Below, piece after piece: positions 16,895 to 25,696 of a stretch of 64,000 nucleotides of DNA. Each line of letters begins with the position of its first letter. Positions within the stretch are counted from its first letter, which is position 1. The DNA comes from Alphaproteobacteria bacterium (GTDB lineage Bacteria; Pseudomonadota; Alphaproteobacteria; UBA9219): positions 31,541-95,540 of the forward strand of contig JAGWIK010000007.1 in NCBI GenBank assembly GCA_028866275.1, in the 5' to 3' direction. The translations under genes were made by a program, and so were the position numbers. The notes beneath the pieces are model-generated. The model saw only the letters and a list, made by a program, of their open reading frames with translations, was not told where the DNA came from and made no database searches.

Positions 16895-19558
16895 ATGGAT
16901 GATCTTCTTCGCGAATTTCTCACTGAAACCGCTGAAAGCCTTGCCACTCTTGACGTCGAACTGGTGCGTCTCGAACAAAATCCCAACGATCCCGATCTGA
17001 TCGGCAGCATTTTCCGCCTTGTCCACACCATCAAGGGAACCTGCGGCTTTCTGGGGTTGCCGCGGCTTGAACATCTGGCGCATGCCGGCGAAAATGTTCT
17101 GGGCAAATTCCGTGACCGCGAACTGGATGTCACGCCGGCGGCCGTTGACCTGATCCTGAAATCGATCGACAGGATCAAAGCCCTTCTGGCCTATCTCGAA
17201 CAAAACGAACATGAACAGGCCGGCGATGACGAAGATTTAATCGCCAGCCTCAACGCTATGGCCGAAGGCAAAACGGCGACGTCTGCTGCGCCGGCGGCTC
17301 CGGCACCGGCCGCCGCGCCGGCCGACGTCGGCGCGCCCGACGAATTCGGGTTCGTTCCGGTGCGCGCGGGCGACATCGCAACCATCGAAGCCAATATGGG
17401 CGGCGCGCAGGCCAAGCCCCCCGCGCCCCCCGCCGCCAAAGCCGAACCGCCGAAGGCCGAGCTTGCCAAGGCCGAAGAACAGGCGGCCAAGGGCGGCGGC
17501 GCGTCGGTTGCCGACCAAAGCATCCGCGTCAACGTCAACCAGCTCGAAGCGTTGATGACGACCGTCAGCGAATTGGTTCTGACGCGCAACCAGCTGTTGC
17601 AGATTTTGCGCGGCCAGAAAGACAGCGCGTTCACGACGCCGTTGCAACGGCTCAATCAGGTCACGTCCGAATTGCAGGAAGGCGTGATGAAAACCCGCAT
17701 GCAGCCCATCGGCAACGCCTGGGCCAAATTGCCGCGCATCGTGCGCGATCTCGCGCACGAACTGAACAAGAAGATAGACCTCCAGATGGTCGGCGCGGAA
17801 ACGGAACTCGACCGTCAAGTGCTGGAACTTATCAAGGATCCGCTGACGCATATGGTGCGCAATTCCGCCGATCATGGCATCGAATTGCCCGCCGACCGCG
17901 CGCAGGCCGGCAAACCCGAAACCGGCACAATCACCCTGAACGCCTATCACGAAGGCGGGCATATCGTCATCGACATTTCCGACGACGGCCGCGGGCTGGC
18001 GCTGGAAAAAATCCGCGCCAAGGTCTTGGAAAAAGGGCTGGCGACCGACGCCGACCTCGCGGCGATGTCGGAACAGCAGATCATGCAGTTCATTTTCAAG
18101 CCGGGCTTCTCCACGGCGGCGCAGGTCACCTCGGTGTCGGGACGCGGCGTCGGCATGGATGTCGTGCGCACCAATATCGAACGTATCGGCGGCACGGTCG
18201 ATTTCAAATCGGTCGCGGGCAGGGGGTCGTCCTTTTCGATCAAGATCCCGCTGACCCTGGCGATTGTGTCGGCCCTGATCGTCGAATGCGCCAACGAACG
18301 CTTCGCCATCCCGCAGATCAGCGTGGTGGAACTGGTCAAGGCGTCGCCGACCAGTGAACACCGCATCGAATTCATCAACGAAACGCCGGTGTTGCGTCTG
18401 CGTAACCGGTTGCTGCCGCTGGTATCGCTGCGCAAGACCTTGCATCTCGGCCGCGACGACATATCGGCCAACGGCCACGCCTTTGTCGTGGTGGCGCAGG
18501 TGGGAAGCTCGACCTTCGGCGTTATCGTCGACCGGGTGTTCGATACCGAGGAAATCGTGGTCAAACCCGTCGCGCCCATTTTGCGTTTTATCGACATATT
18601 TTCGGGAAACACGATTCTGGGCGATGGCAGCGTCATCATGATTCTGGATCTCAACGCCATCGTGTCTCGGGCGGGCGATGTCGGCGCGCACGAAGCGCAA
18701 ACGCGCATTGCGGCGTCAAGCCGCGTCAGCCACGGCGACAACCGCCAGTCGATGCTGTTGTTCCGCGCGGGCGACGGCGCGCAAAAAGCCGTGCCGCTCG
18801 CGCTTATCGCGCGGCTTGAAGAAATCGACCGCGCCACCATCGAATATTCCGAAGGCGCGCCCGTCGTTCAATACCGCGACAAACTGATGCCGTTGGTTTC
18901 CGTGACGGCCAATGCCGATACCCCCAAGACAGGGCGGCAATCCGTTCTGGTTTTTGCCGACAAGGACAAACATATGGGCCTTATGGTCGACGACATCATC
19001 GACATCGTCGAAGAACGCCTGCAGGTCGATCTGACGGGGCGGCGTCCGGGCACGCTCGGAACATCCATCGTTTCGGGCAAAGCGACCGACGTCCTCGACG
19101 CGGCCTATTATCTGGCGCAAGCGTTTCAGGGCTGGTTCGGCGAAGACGACGGCGCGTTCGAAGGCAGCATGTCGCGCCGCGTGCTTCTGGTCGACGACAG
19201 CCCGTTCTTCCGTAACTTGCTGTCTCCGTTGCTGTCGGTCGCGGGGTATGACGTCACGGCGGTGGAAAGCCCCATGGAAGCATTGGAGCTGCAGGAAAAC
19301 GGCGCCCATTTCGACGCCATCATCAGCGATATCGAAATGCCCGGCATGAACGGGTTCGACTTCGTGTCGAAACTGCGCGCCGGCAGCTCGGAATGGAGCC
19401 GCCTGCCGATCTTCGCCATGTCGTCGCACGCCACGCCGCGCGATTTCGAACGCGGGCGTCAGGCCGGCTTTACCGACTACGTCGCCAAGCATAACCGCGA
19501 CGCGCTGTTGAACGCGTTGCATGAAAATCTGAAACAGGGGGTATCGCAACATGACTAA
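16895..19558 (+). CDS. cheA: Hybrid chemotaxis histidine kinase CheA with C-terminal receiver
   Basis: 887 aa. P1 HPt domain at the N-terminus with His44 in LVHTIKGTCGFLG. An Ala/Pro-rich linker spans about residues 125-205. The dimerisation helices follow around 210-265, then the ATPase domain with HMVRNSADHGIE (N box), DDGRGL and GRGVGMDVV (G boxes). A CheW-like domain comes next, then a second CheW-like segment around 620-740. A complete receiver domain runs from about residue 760 (VLLVDDSPFF; phospho-acceptor Asp812 in SDIEMPG). It autophosphorylates on receptor signals and donates to CheY and CheB. First gene of the che operon; it overlaps cheW by 8 bp. Confidence 0.94.
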   Translation: MDDLLREFLTETAESLATLDVELVRLEQNPNDPDLIGSIFRLVHTIKGTCGFLGLPRLEHLAHAGENVLGKFRDRELDVTPAAVDLILKSIDRIKALLAYLEQNEHEQAGDDEDLIASLNAMAEGKTATSAAPAAPAPAAAPADVGAPDEFGFVPVRAGDIATIEANMGGAQAKPPAPPAAKAEPPKAELAKAEEQAAKGGGASVADQSIRVNVNQLEALMTTVSELVLTRNQLLQILRGQKDSAFTTPLQRLNQVTSELQEGVMKTRMQPIGNAWAKLPRIVRDLAHELNKKIDLQMVGAETELDRQVLELIKDPLTHMVRNSADHGIELPADRAQAGKPETGTITLNAYHEGGHIVIDISDDGRGLALEKIRAKVLEKGLATDADLAAMSEQQIMQFIFKPGFSTAAQVTSVSGRGVGMDVVRTNIERIGGTVDFKSVAGRGSSFSIKIPLTLAIVSALIVECANERFAIPQISVVELVKASPTSEHRIEFINETPVLRLRNRLLPLVSLRKTLHLGRDDISANGHAFVVVAQVGSSTFGVIVDRVFDTEEIVVKPVAPILRFIDIFSGNTILGDGSVIMILDLNAIVSRAGDVGAHEAQTRIAASSRVSHGDNRQSMLLFRAGDGAQKAVPLALIARLEEIDRATIEYSEGAPVVQYRDKLMPLVSVTANADTPKTGRQSVLVFADKDKHMGLMVDDIIDIVEERLQVDLTGRRPGTLGTSIVSGKATDVLDAAYYLAQAFQGWFGEDDGAFEGSMSRRVLLVDDSPFFRNLLSPLLSVAGYDVTAVESPMEALELQENGAHFDAIISDIEMPGMNGFDFVSKLRAGSSEWSRLPIFAMSSHATPRDFERGRQAGFTDYVAKHNRDALLNALHENLKQGVSQHD

Positions 19559-20045
19559 TCTGCCCGTTTCCGCGACAGGCACGGCCGTCGCCTTGTCGGA
19601 AAGCGCCACGCAGGGCATGTTCGTGACGATGACCGTCGCGGGCCAGCTGTTCGGCATACCGGTGCTCAAGGTTCAGGATGTCTTGGGCGAACAAACAATC
19701 GCCCATGTGCCGCTGGCGCCGCCGGAAGTTCTGGGGTCGCTTAACCTGCGCGGGCGCATCGTGACGGCGATCGACGCCCGCACGCGCCTTGGCCTGCCGC
19801 CGCGCGGCGAAGGCGAACAAAGCATGAGCGTCGTCGTCGAACACGACAACGAACTCTACAGTCTGGTTATCGACAGGGTCGGCGAAGTTCTGAGCCTGCC
19901 CGCCAGCGATTTCGAACGCAACCCGTCGACGCTCGATCCGCGCTGGCAGGACGTTTCGGACGGCATCTACCGGCTTGAAGGCGTGCTTCTTGTCGTGATC
20001 GACGTCGCCCGTTTCCTGCGCCTCGATCAGGCGCGCGCCGCTTGA
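19551..20045 (+). CDS. cheW: Chemotaxis coupling protein CheW
   Basis: 164 aa. It is a single CheW/SH3-like domain with the conserved VLGSLNLRGRIVTAIDARTRLGLP segment, shown in part here as LGSLNLRGRI near residue 63, and a VDRVGEVL-like IDRVGEVLSL near 107. It links chemoreceptors to the CheA kinase in the membrane-proximal array. The ATG overlaps the end of cheA by 8 bp, so the two are co-translated. It is slightly longer than E. coli CheW at the N-terminus. Confidence 0.94.
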   Translation: MTNLPVSATGTAVALSESATQGMFVTMTVAGQLFGIPVLKVQDVLGEQTIAHVPLAPPEVLGSLNLRGRIVTAIDARTRLGLPPRGEGEQSMSVVVEHDNELYSLVIDRVGEVLSLPASDFERNPSTLDPRWQDVSDGIYRLEGVLLVVIDVARFLRLDQARAA

Positions 20046-20073
20046 CCTTTATTTGGGGACTGAGAGCTGAAAA

Positions 20074-20442
20074 ATGAAAACATGCCTTATCGTCGACGAC
20101 AGCAGGGTTATTCGCAAAGTCGCCCGGCAGATTTTCGAATCCATCGGTTACGCCTGCACCGAGGCCGAAGACGGCAAAGTCGCGCTCGATGCGTGCAAGA
20201 CCGTCCTGCCGCAATTCGTGCTTCTCGACTGGAATATGCCGGTCATGAACGGATTGGAATTTCTCCGCGCCCTGCGCCAGCTGCCGGGCGGCGACAAGCC
20301 CAGCGTGGTTTTCTGCACGACGGAAAACGATCTCAACCATATTCAGGAAGCGCTGGGGGCCGGGGCCAATGAATATATTATGAAACCTTTCGACGCCGAC
20401 ATCATTCGCGGCAAGCTGGAACAATTGGGGCTGCTCGACTAG
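20074..20442 (+). CDS. cheY: Chemotaxis response regulator CheY
   Basis: 122 aa, a stand-alone receiver domain. The acidic pair is in LIVDDSRVIR, the phospho-acceptor Asp lies in LLDWNMPVMNG near residue 51, the Thr switch is in FCTTENDL, and the conserved Lys is in YIMKPFDADI near residue 109. Phosphorylated by CheA, it would bind the flagellar motor switch. It lies 28 bp after cheW and 16 bp before cheB. The combination 'CTTEND' is seen in many alphaproteobacterial CheY proteins. Confidence 0.93.
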   Translation: MKTCLIVDDSRVIRKVARQIFESIGYACTEAEDGKVALDACKTVLPQFVLLDWNMPVMNGLEFLRALRQLPGGDKPSVVFCTTENDLNHIQEALGAGANEYIMKPFDADIIRGKLEQLGLLD

Positions 20443-20458
20443 GGCAGGGGGTATTTTC

Positions 20459-21589
20459 ATGTCATTCGGCCCATCCTTGGCCAACGCAAAAACCGCGCCG
20501 GTGCGCGTGCTCGTTGTCGACGACTCCGCCATTATCCGCGGCCTGATCACGCGCGCGCTGGAAGGCGACAGCGACATCAAAGTCGTGGGCAGCGCGGGCA
20601 ATGGCGAACTGGCGATCGACATTTTAAAACGCGTGCCCGCCGATGTCGTGGTTCTCGACATCGAAATGCCGGTCATGGACGGGTTGACCGCCATACCGCG
20701 CCTCAAGTCTATCGACCCCGCCGTCCAGATCGTGATGGCCTCGACGCTGACGCAGAAAAATGCCGAAATCAGCCTGAAAGCCATGGCGCTGGGGGCGACC
20801 GATTACGTGGCAAAACCGTCGTCGCGCGAACTGGCGACGCCCGGCGATTTTCAACGCGAACTGATCGAAAAAGCCAAGACGCTGGCCGCATTGGCGCGCA
20901 AAAACGGCGTGCGCGAAACGCCGCCCGACGCGGCGGGACGTGTCGCACGCTTTACCCCGCCGCCCGCGGAAAAAAAGAAAGTCGCGCTGCGCCCGCATCC
21001 CGTGCCGCGGCCCGACATTATCGCCATCGGGTCGTCGACCGGCGGGCCTCAGGCCCTGTTTCAGGTCATCAAGGCGATGGGGTCGGGGCTTGCCCAGCCT
21101 GTCGTCATCACCCAGCATATGCCGCCGGCTTTTACCACCATTCTGGCCGACCATATTTCCAAACAATGCGGCGTAACCTGCGTCGAATCCGCCGACGGCG
21201 ACATTTTGCAGCCGGGCCGCTATTACCTCGCTCCCGGCGATTATCATCTGCTGCTGGTCAAAAAAACCGAAGGCGTGGCCGTGCGCCTGACAAAAGACGC
21301 GCAGGAAAATTTCTGCCGCCCTGCCGTCGACCCGATGCTAAGATCGCTGGTCGCCGTTTATGGCAACCGCGTTCTGGCCGTTATCCTGACCGGCATGGGA
21401 CAGGACGGATGGAAAGGCTGCGAAGCGGTGGTTCAGTCCGGCGGCGGCGTTATCGCGCAGGATGAAGCGACAAGCGTCGTCTGGGGCATGCCCGGTGCTG
21501 TGGCCACGGCCGGCATTTGCTCGGCCGTGCTGCCTTTGCCGGAAATCGGCCCCACGGTCAAACAGGTTGCGGCGCGGGGCAAGCCATGA
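20459..21589 (+). CDS. cheB: Chemotaxis protein-glutamate methylesterase CheB
   Basis: 376 aa. N-terminal receiver (VLVVDDSAIIRG, phospho-acceptor in VVLDIEMPVMDG), a linker, then the C-terminal methylesterase/deamidase domain. The catalytic serine is in GSSTGGPQAL, the histidine in TQHMPPAFT and the aspartate in GMGQDGWKG. It removes receptor methyl groups to give adaptation, opposing CheR. The stop overlaps the cheR start in ATGA, so the pair is coupled. Confidence 0.95.
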   Translation: MSFGPSLANAKTAPVRVLVVDDSAIIRGLITRALEGDSDIKVVGSAGNGELAIDILKRVPADVVVLDIEMPVMDGLTAIPRLKSIDPAVQIVMASTLTQKNAEISLKAMALGATDYVAKPSSRELATPGDFQRELIEKAKTLAALARKNGVRETPPDAAGRVARFTPPPAEKKKVALRPHPVPRPDIIAIGSSTGGPQALFQVIKAMGSGLAQPVVITQHMPPAFTTILADHISKQCGVTCVESADGDILQPGRYYLAPGDYHLLLVKKTEGVAVRLTKDAQENFCRPAVDPMLRSLVAVYGNRVLAVILTGMGQDGWKGCEAVVQSGGGVIAQDEATSVVWGMPGAVATAGICSAVLPLPEIGPTVKQVAARGKP

Positions 21590-22431
21590 AACAGGAAGAT
21601 TTCGACCTGCTGTCGACTTTGGTCAGACAAAGATCCGGCCTCGTGCTGACGCCGGAAAAAGCCTATCTGCTGGAATCGCGCCTGTTTCCCGTCGCGCGCA
21701 AGCATAATATGAAATCGCTGGAAGATCTGGCGCAGGCCCTGCGCGCGCGGCGCGACGAAACCCTGATGTTCGACATCACCGAAGCGATGACGACCAACGA
21801 GTCGTTCTTCTTCCGCGACCAAAAACCGTTCACCCTGTTCCAAAAAACCATCCTGCCGCAAATGCTGGCCGCGCGCGCGGCGAAAAAACATTTGCGCATC
21901 TGGTCGGCGGCGGCGTCCAGCGGTCAGGAAGCCTATTCGCTGGCGATGGTCTGCGCCGAAGAAGCGGCCAAACTGCAAGGCTGGAAAATCGACATTATCG
22001 GCACGGACCTGTCGCGCGAAATGGTCAACCGCGCCAAGGCTGGAATCTATTCGCAATTCGAAGTGCAGCGCGGCCTGCCTGTTACCTATCTGGTCAAATA
22101 TTTCACCCAGATCGCCGGCGACAAATGGCAGATCAAAGATAATATCCGGCAAATGGTGCAATATCGCGAAGCCAACCTGCTGGCCGATTTCGGCCCCATC
22201 GGGTCGTTCGACATCGTCTATTGCCGCAATGTCTTGATCTATTTCGATCTGCCGACCAAAGGCAAGGTTCTGAACGCCATCGGCAACATCATGACGCCCG
22301 ACGGGTTCTTGCTGCTGGGCGGCGCGGAAACGGTGCTGGGCGTGTGCGACAGATTCAAGCCCATGCCCGGCGAACACGGGCTATATTGCCTGTCCGCAGC
22401 CTATCCTCAAGGCGTCAAGGCGGTCGGGTAA
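21586..22431 (+). CDS. cheR: Chemotaxis protein methyltransferase CheR
   Basis: 281 aa from ATG 21586, the start that overlaps cheB by 4 bp. The N-terminal helical domain is followed by a SAM-binding domain with TTNESFFFRD, WSAAASSGQEAYSLAM and the FDIVYCRNVLIYFD motif near residue 210. It methylates receptor glutamates using S-adenosylmethionine. It is the last gene of the cheA-W-Y-B-R operon, and the convergent phosphofructokinase gene ends 12 bp downstream. No receptor gene is in the operon itself; two are found at 52 and 58 kb. Confidence 0.95.
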   Translation: MKQEDFDLLSTLVRQRSGLVLTPEKAYLLESRLFPVARKHNMKSLEDLAQALRARRDETLMFDITEAMTTNESFFFRDQKPFTLFQKTILPQMLAARAAKKHLRIWSAAASSGQEAYSLAMVCAEEAAKLQGWKIDIIGTDLSREMVNRAKAGIYSQFEVQRGLPVTYLVKYFTQIAGDKWQIKDNIRQMVQYREANLLADFGPIGSFDIVYCRNVLIYFDLPTKGKVLNAIGNIMTPDGFLLLGGAETVLGVCDRFKPMPGEHGLYCLSAAYPQGVKAVG

Positions 22432-22443
22432 TTCATCCCGGCT

Positions 22444-23526
22444 TTATCCCAGGCAAATGCCCAACCCGCGCGCTGTCTGCACCAACGTGCCGTCTTTTTC
22501 CACGGCCTGGTTGTGATGAATGGCGTCGGCGATGGGCACGTCGATAACCTTGCGGTTCGACCACGCCACCATACGGTCGAATTTGCCTTCCTGAATCAAA
22601 TTCACGGCATGCACCCCGAACGCCGCGGCGATCAACCGGTCATGCGCGCTGGGCTGCCCGCCGCGCTGCACATGGCCCAACACGGTGACGCGGGTTTCGG
22701 CCTGACAGGCTTCGGCGATTTTTTCGCCCAGAATATGGCCGATGCCGCCCAATCTTTTCTGCCCGCCGAAAAAATCGTGGCTGACGCTCTGCCCGTCGGG
22801 TGTAAGCACCGCTTCCGACACGACGACCAGCGCGAAATTGCGTCCCCGGTCGCTCAATCCCTTGATATGCGCCGCGATGTTTTTCAGGTCATAGGGAATT
22901 TCGGGAATCAAAATAACGTCCGCGCCGCCCGCAATGCCCGCGGTCAGGGCGATATGCCCGGCATCGCGCCCCATGACTTCCAGAATCATAATACGGTCAT
23001 GGCTCGCCGCGGTGGGCTGTAAACGATCCAAAGCCTCGGTCGCCACAGCCACGGCGGTGTCGAACCCGACCGACATTTCGGTTATGCCCAGATCGTTGTC
23101 GATGGTTTTGGGAATGCCGATCAGGGGAAAGCCGCCCTGCCTGGCCAGCCGCGACAGAATGGCAAGGCTGCCGTCGCCGCCGATGCCGATCAACGCCTCG
23201 CAACCCAGATTTTTGAACGCCGCGATAATCTCCTCCGACCTGTCGCGCAACGTGCCGTCGGGCATGGGATAGGCGAACGGATCGCCTTTGTTGGTCGTGC
23301 CCAAAATCGTGCCGCCCTGACGCATGACCGTGGTATCGACATTGCCGCTATGCAACACGGTGGCCTGCGGCGGTTTGGACAACAGCCCGTGCGTGCCGTC
23401 GTGAATGCCGATCACTTCCCAGTTCAGGGTCTCGGCGCGTAAAACCACGGCGCGAATAACGGCGTTAAGCCCTGCGCAATCGCCGCCGCTGGTCAGGATG
23501 GCGATGCGTTTTGATGGGGTGGTCAT
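22444..23526 (-). CDS. 6-phosphofructokinase, mixed-type (Gly104/Lys124) group
   Basis: 360 aa from ATG 23526, with GAGGA upstream. SGGDCAGLNAVIR at the N-terminus is the nucleotide-binding loop, GGDGSL gives the Gly104-equivalent, PKTIDNDL gives Lys at the 124-equivalent, and MGRDAGHIAL follows. ATP-PFKs usually have Gly/Gly and PPi-PFKs Asp/Lys at these two positions; the Gly/Lys pair is that of the group III ('mixed-substrate') PFKs, most of which use ATP. It phosphorylates fructose 6-phosphate. It is transcribed alone, towards cheR. Confidence 0.88.
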   Translation of the reverse strand: MTTPSKRIAILTSGGDCAGLNAVIRAVVLRAETLNWEVIGIHDGTHGLLSKPPQATVLHSGNVDTTVMRQGGTILGTTNKGDPFAYPMPDGTLRDRSEEIIAAFKNLGCEALIGIGGDGSLAILSRLARQGGFPLIGIPKTIDNDLGITEMSVGFDTAVAVATEALDRLQPTAASHDRIMILEVMGRDAGHIALTAGIAGGADVILIPEIPYDLKNIAAHIKGLSDRGRNFALVVVSEAVLTPDGQSVSHDFFGGQKRLGGIGHILGEKIAEACQAETRVTVLGHVQRGGQPSAHDRLIAAAFGVHAVNLIQEGKFDRMVAWSNRKVIDVPIADAIHHNQAVEKDGTLVQTARGLGICLG

Positions 23527-23750
23527 GATATCCTCGAAAATAATGGCAACGGCCGGGGCAGGGGCGTAATTGTAATGAAATGCAGGAAATAGGCAACAGA
23601 AGCATGGCATTGCAGGCGTTTTTCTGCTATACCCCGTCGGCTTGAAACCCCGAAACAAACCCGATCCATCGGGCAAAAGCGGTTAAAATCTTTTCGGCTT
23701 TTCAAATTCGCGCAAAATGTACGGCGCGCCCGTATAAGGAACAGCTTGGG

Positions 23751-23951
23751 ATGAATGAACAGGAAAAACTGCTGGAATTGCTGGCCGCGTTGAAGGCCGA
23801 ACATCGCGATCTTGACGACGCCATTCACGCGCTTTCAATCCGTGCCGTTCCCGATATGTTGCAGGTTCAGCGGCTGAAAAAACGCAAATTACAATTGCGC
23901 GACGAAATCATGCGCGTCGAAAGCAAACTCCTCCCCGACATCATCGCGTAA
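23751..23951 (+). CDS. YdcH/DUF465 family small coiled-coil protein
   Basis: 66 aa. It is a two-helix hairpin with the family pattern LKAEHRDLDDAIHAL followed by QRLKKRKLQLRDEI. DUF465 proteins are widespread in alphaproteobacteria and have no settled function. The ATG at 23751 follows an AGGAACAG ribosome site. It stands alone between the divergent phosphofructokinase gene and a 300-bp non-coding stretch. Confidence 0.88.
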   Translation: MNEQEKLLELLAALKAEHRDLDDAIHALSIRAVPDMLQVQRLKKRKLQLRDEIMRVESKLLPDIIA

Positions 23952-24256
23952 AACCTGTCCGCGGCTTTCAAAACCGCCGTTACGCGCAAAATCCAAAAAT
24001 TCGGAAAAACAGGCGGCAAGCCGCCATAAGCCATAGGCCATGGTGCGGCGGAAATGCCGCAACCCCGATTCTGCTTTGATTCCGCTTTGATTCCATCTTG
24101 TAGACACCCGGAAAAACGGCGGCAAACAAAGCCGGCGCCGCCCTTCGCCACGCCGCCTATTTTTCATATTGCAAATGAGAATAATTATTAGTATTAAAAA
24201 TAGACAGCAGCCAAAAAACAACCTAATGCATTGATAAATAAAGAAAGACGAAAAAA
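23952..24256. other. Non-coding gap with the Fur-controlled promoter region
   Basis: 305 bp without a gene. The first half has short GC-rich inverted pieces (GCGGCAAGCCGC near 24010) and a repeated 'TTGATTCC'. The second half is strikingly AT-rich and contains the Fur-box-like palindrome at 24171-24195, just before the porin gene. Confidence 0.6.
24171..24195 (+). promoter_or_regulatory. Fur-box-like palindrome
   Basis: The bases around 24174-24195 form AAT-GAG-AATAATTATT-AGT-ATT, a 22-bp palindrome matched at 16 positions and close to the classical Fur box (GATAATGATAATCATTATC). It lies about 60 bp before the porin start, where a promoter is expected. Confidence 0.6.
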
Positions 24257-25687
24257 ATGACCCCGTCGCGCCGTCTGGCTCTTATTCTCATAACGCTTTT
24301 GGCCCCAACCCCTGTCTTGGCCTCGCCGCCCGCCATGACCATGTCGACGGCCAGCGATTCGGACGATCAGGATATCGCCAGCGGCAGCGACGAATTATTC
24401 GGCTCGCGCAGCCAATCGGCGCTCGGCGACATGGGCGGCCTGCGCCCGTGGCTCAGCCGCTACGGCACATCGTTCAATATCGAGGAAACCAGCGAAATTC
24501 TGGGCAATGTATCGGGCGGCACGCATCAGGGATTCGATTATGACGGGCTGACGCAGATGGATCTGCAAACCGACACGCAGGCGGCGTTCGGCTGGTACGG
24601 CGGCACATTCAATATCAGCGCGCTGCAAATTCACGGGCGCAATCTCAGCGCCGACAATCTGCAATCCCTGCAAACCGCCAGCGGCATCGAAGCCGACAGG
24701 GGATTGCGGCTGTGGGAATTATGGTACCAGCAAAAATTCCTCGACGAAGACCGCATGGATGTCAAAATCGGCGAACAAAGCCTCGACACCGAATTCATGA
24801 CCAGCCAGAACGCGTCGCTGTTCGTGAACACGATGTTCGGCTGGCCGATGCTGCCGTCCGCCGACATGCCCGACGGCGGCCCGGCCTATCCGTTGTCGGC
24901 GCTGGGCGTGCGCGTGCGCGGACGGCCCGACAATTCATTCACAATTCTGGGCGGCGTTTTCAACGGCAGCCCGGCGAACAAATCCGGCGTCAACGACTCC
25001 GGCACGGGGTTTCCGCTCGATGGCGGCACGCTGGCGATCGCGGAAATCCAATATGCCTATCCGGCGCTCGGCGCGATGGTCAGCCCGGATCAGGGCGCCA
25101 CATTGTCCGGCACCTATAAACTCGGCTTCTGGTATGACAGCGAAGATTTCGCCGACATGCATTACGACGCGACCGGCCAGTCGCTTGCCAACCCCGCCGG
25201 CACCGGCGACCCGCGCATGCATCATGGCGACTATGGCATCTATGCCGTCGCGGACCAGATGCTGTGGCATTCAGAACAATTCGACAACCGGTCGTTAAAC
25301 ATCTTCGGCCGCGCGATGGGAACGCCGCAGGCCGACCGCAATCTGGTGAATTTCAGCCTGAATGCCGGCCTCACGCTCAACGAACCGCTGCCGCGCCGCG
25401 ACGACGACACGATCGGCATCGGCATGGGCTATGCCAATGTCAGCTCGGCTGCGGCGGCGCTCGACCGCGATGCCGCGCTTTATAGCCCCGGCACCTACAC
25501 GCCGGTGCGCGGCGGCGAAACTTTTGTCGAAGCGACCTATCAATATCAAATCACGCCGTGGTGGCAGCTGCAACCCGACGTCCAATATGTCTTCAATCCT
25601 GGCGCGGGCGTCGCCGATGCCAACGCCCCCGGCCAGCGCGTCGGCGACGAAGCCGTGATCGGCTTGCGCACCAATATTCTGTTCTAG
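24257..25687 (+). CDS. OprB-family outer-membrane porin
   Basis: 476 aa. A signal peptide (RLALILITLLAPTPVLASPP) is followed by a mature domain starting near the WLSRYGTSFNIEETSEILGN-like region, with 'GLTQMDLQ' and a repeated aromatic/Gly strand pattern, and it ends in TNILF, a C-terminal aromatic residue typical of barrels. This is the OprB/carbohydrate-selective porin family, whose members pass sugars and other small solutes. First gene of a three-gene operon (9 bp to the next) that ends with a Tat-exported DyP peroxidase, and preceded by a Fur-box-like site. The context suggests a solute linked to iron or haem rather than a simple sugar. Confidence 0.86.
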   Translation: MTPSRRLALILITLLAPTPVLASPPAMTMSTASDSDDQDIASGSDELFGSRSQSALGDMGGLRPWLSRYGTSFNIEETSEILGNVSGGTHQGFDYDGLTQMDLQTDTQAAFGWYGGTFNISALQIHGRNLSADNLQSLQTASGIEADRGLRLWELWYQQKFLDEDRMDVKIGEQSLDTEFMTSQNASLFVNTMFGWPMLPSADMPDGGPAYPLSALGVRVRGRPDNSFTILGGVFNGSPANKSGVNDSGTGFPLDGGTLAIAEIQYAYPALGAMVSPDQGATLSGTYKLGFWYDSEDFADMHYDATGQSLANPAGTGDPRMHHGDYGIYAVADQMLWHSEQFDNRSLNIFGRAMGTPQADRNLVNFSLNAGLTLNEPLPRRDDDTIGIGMGYANVSSAAAALDRDAALYSPGTYTPVRGGETFVEATYQYQITPWWQLQPDVQYVFNPGAGVADANAPGQRVGDEAVIGLRTNILF

Positions 25688-25696
25688 GAGAATCCG

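Noticed and set aside
17237-18700. A 487-codon minus-strand frame
   Set aside because: It is a shadow inside cheA; the real gene on the other strand has complete motifs.
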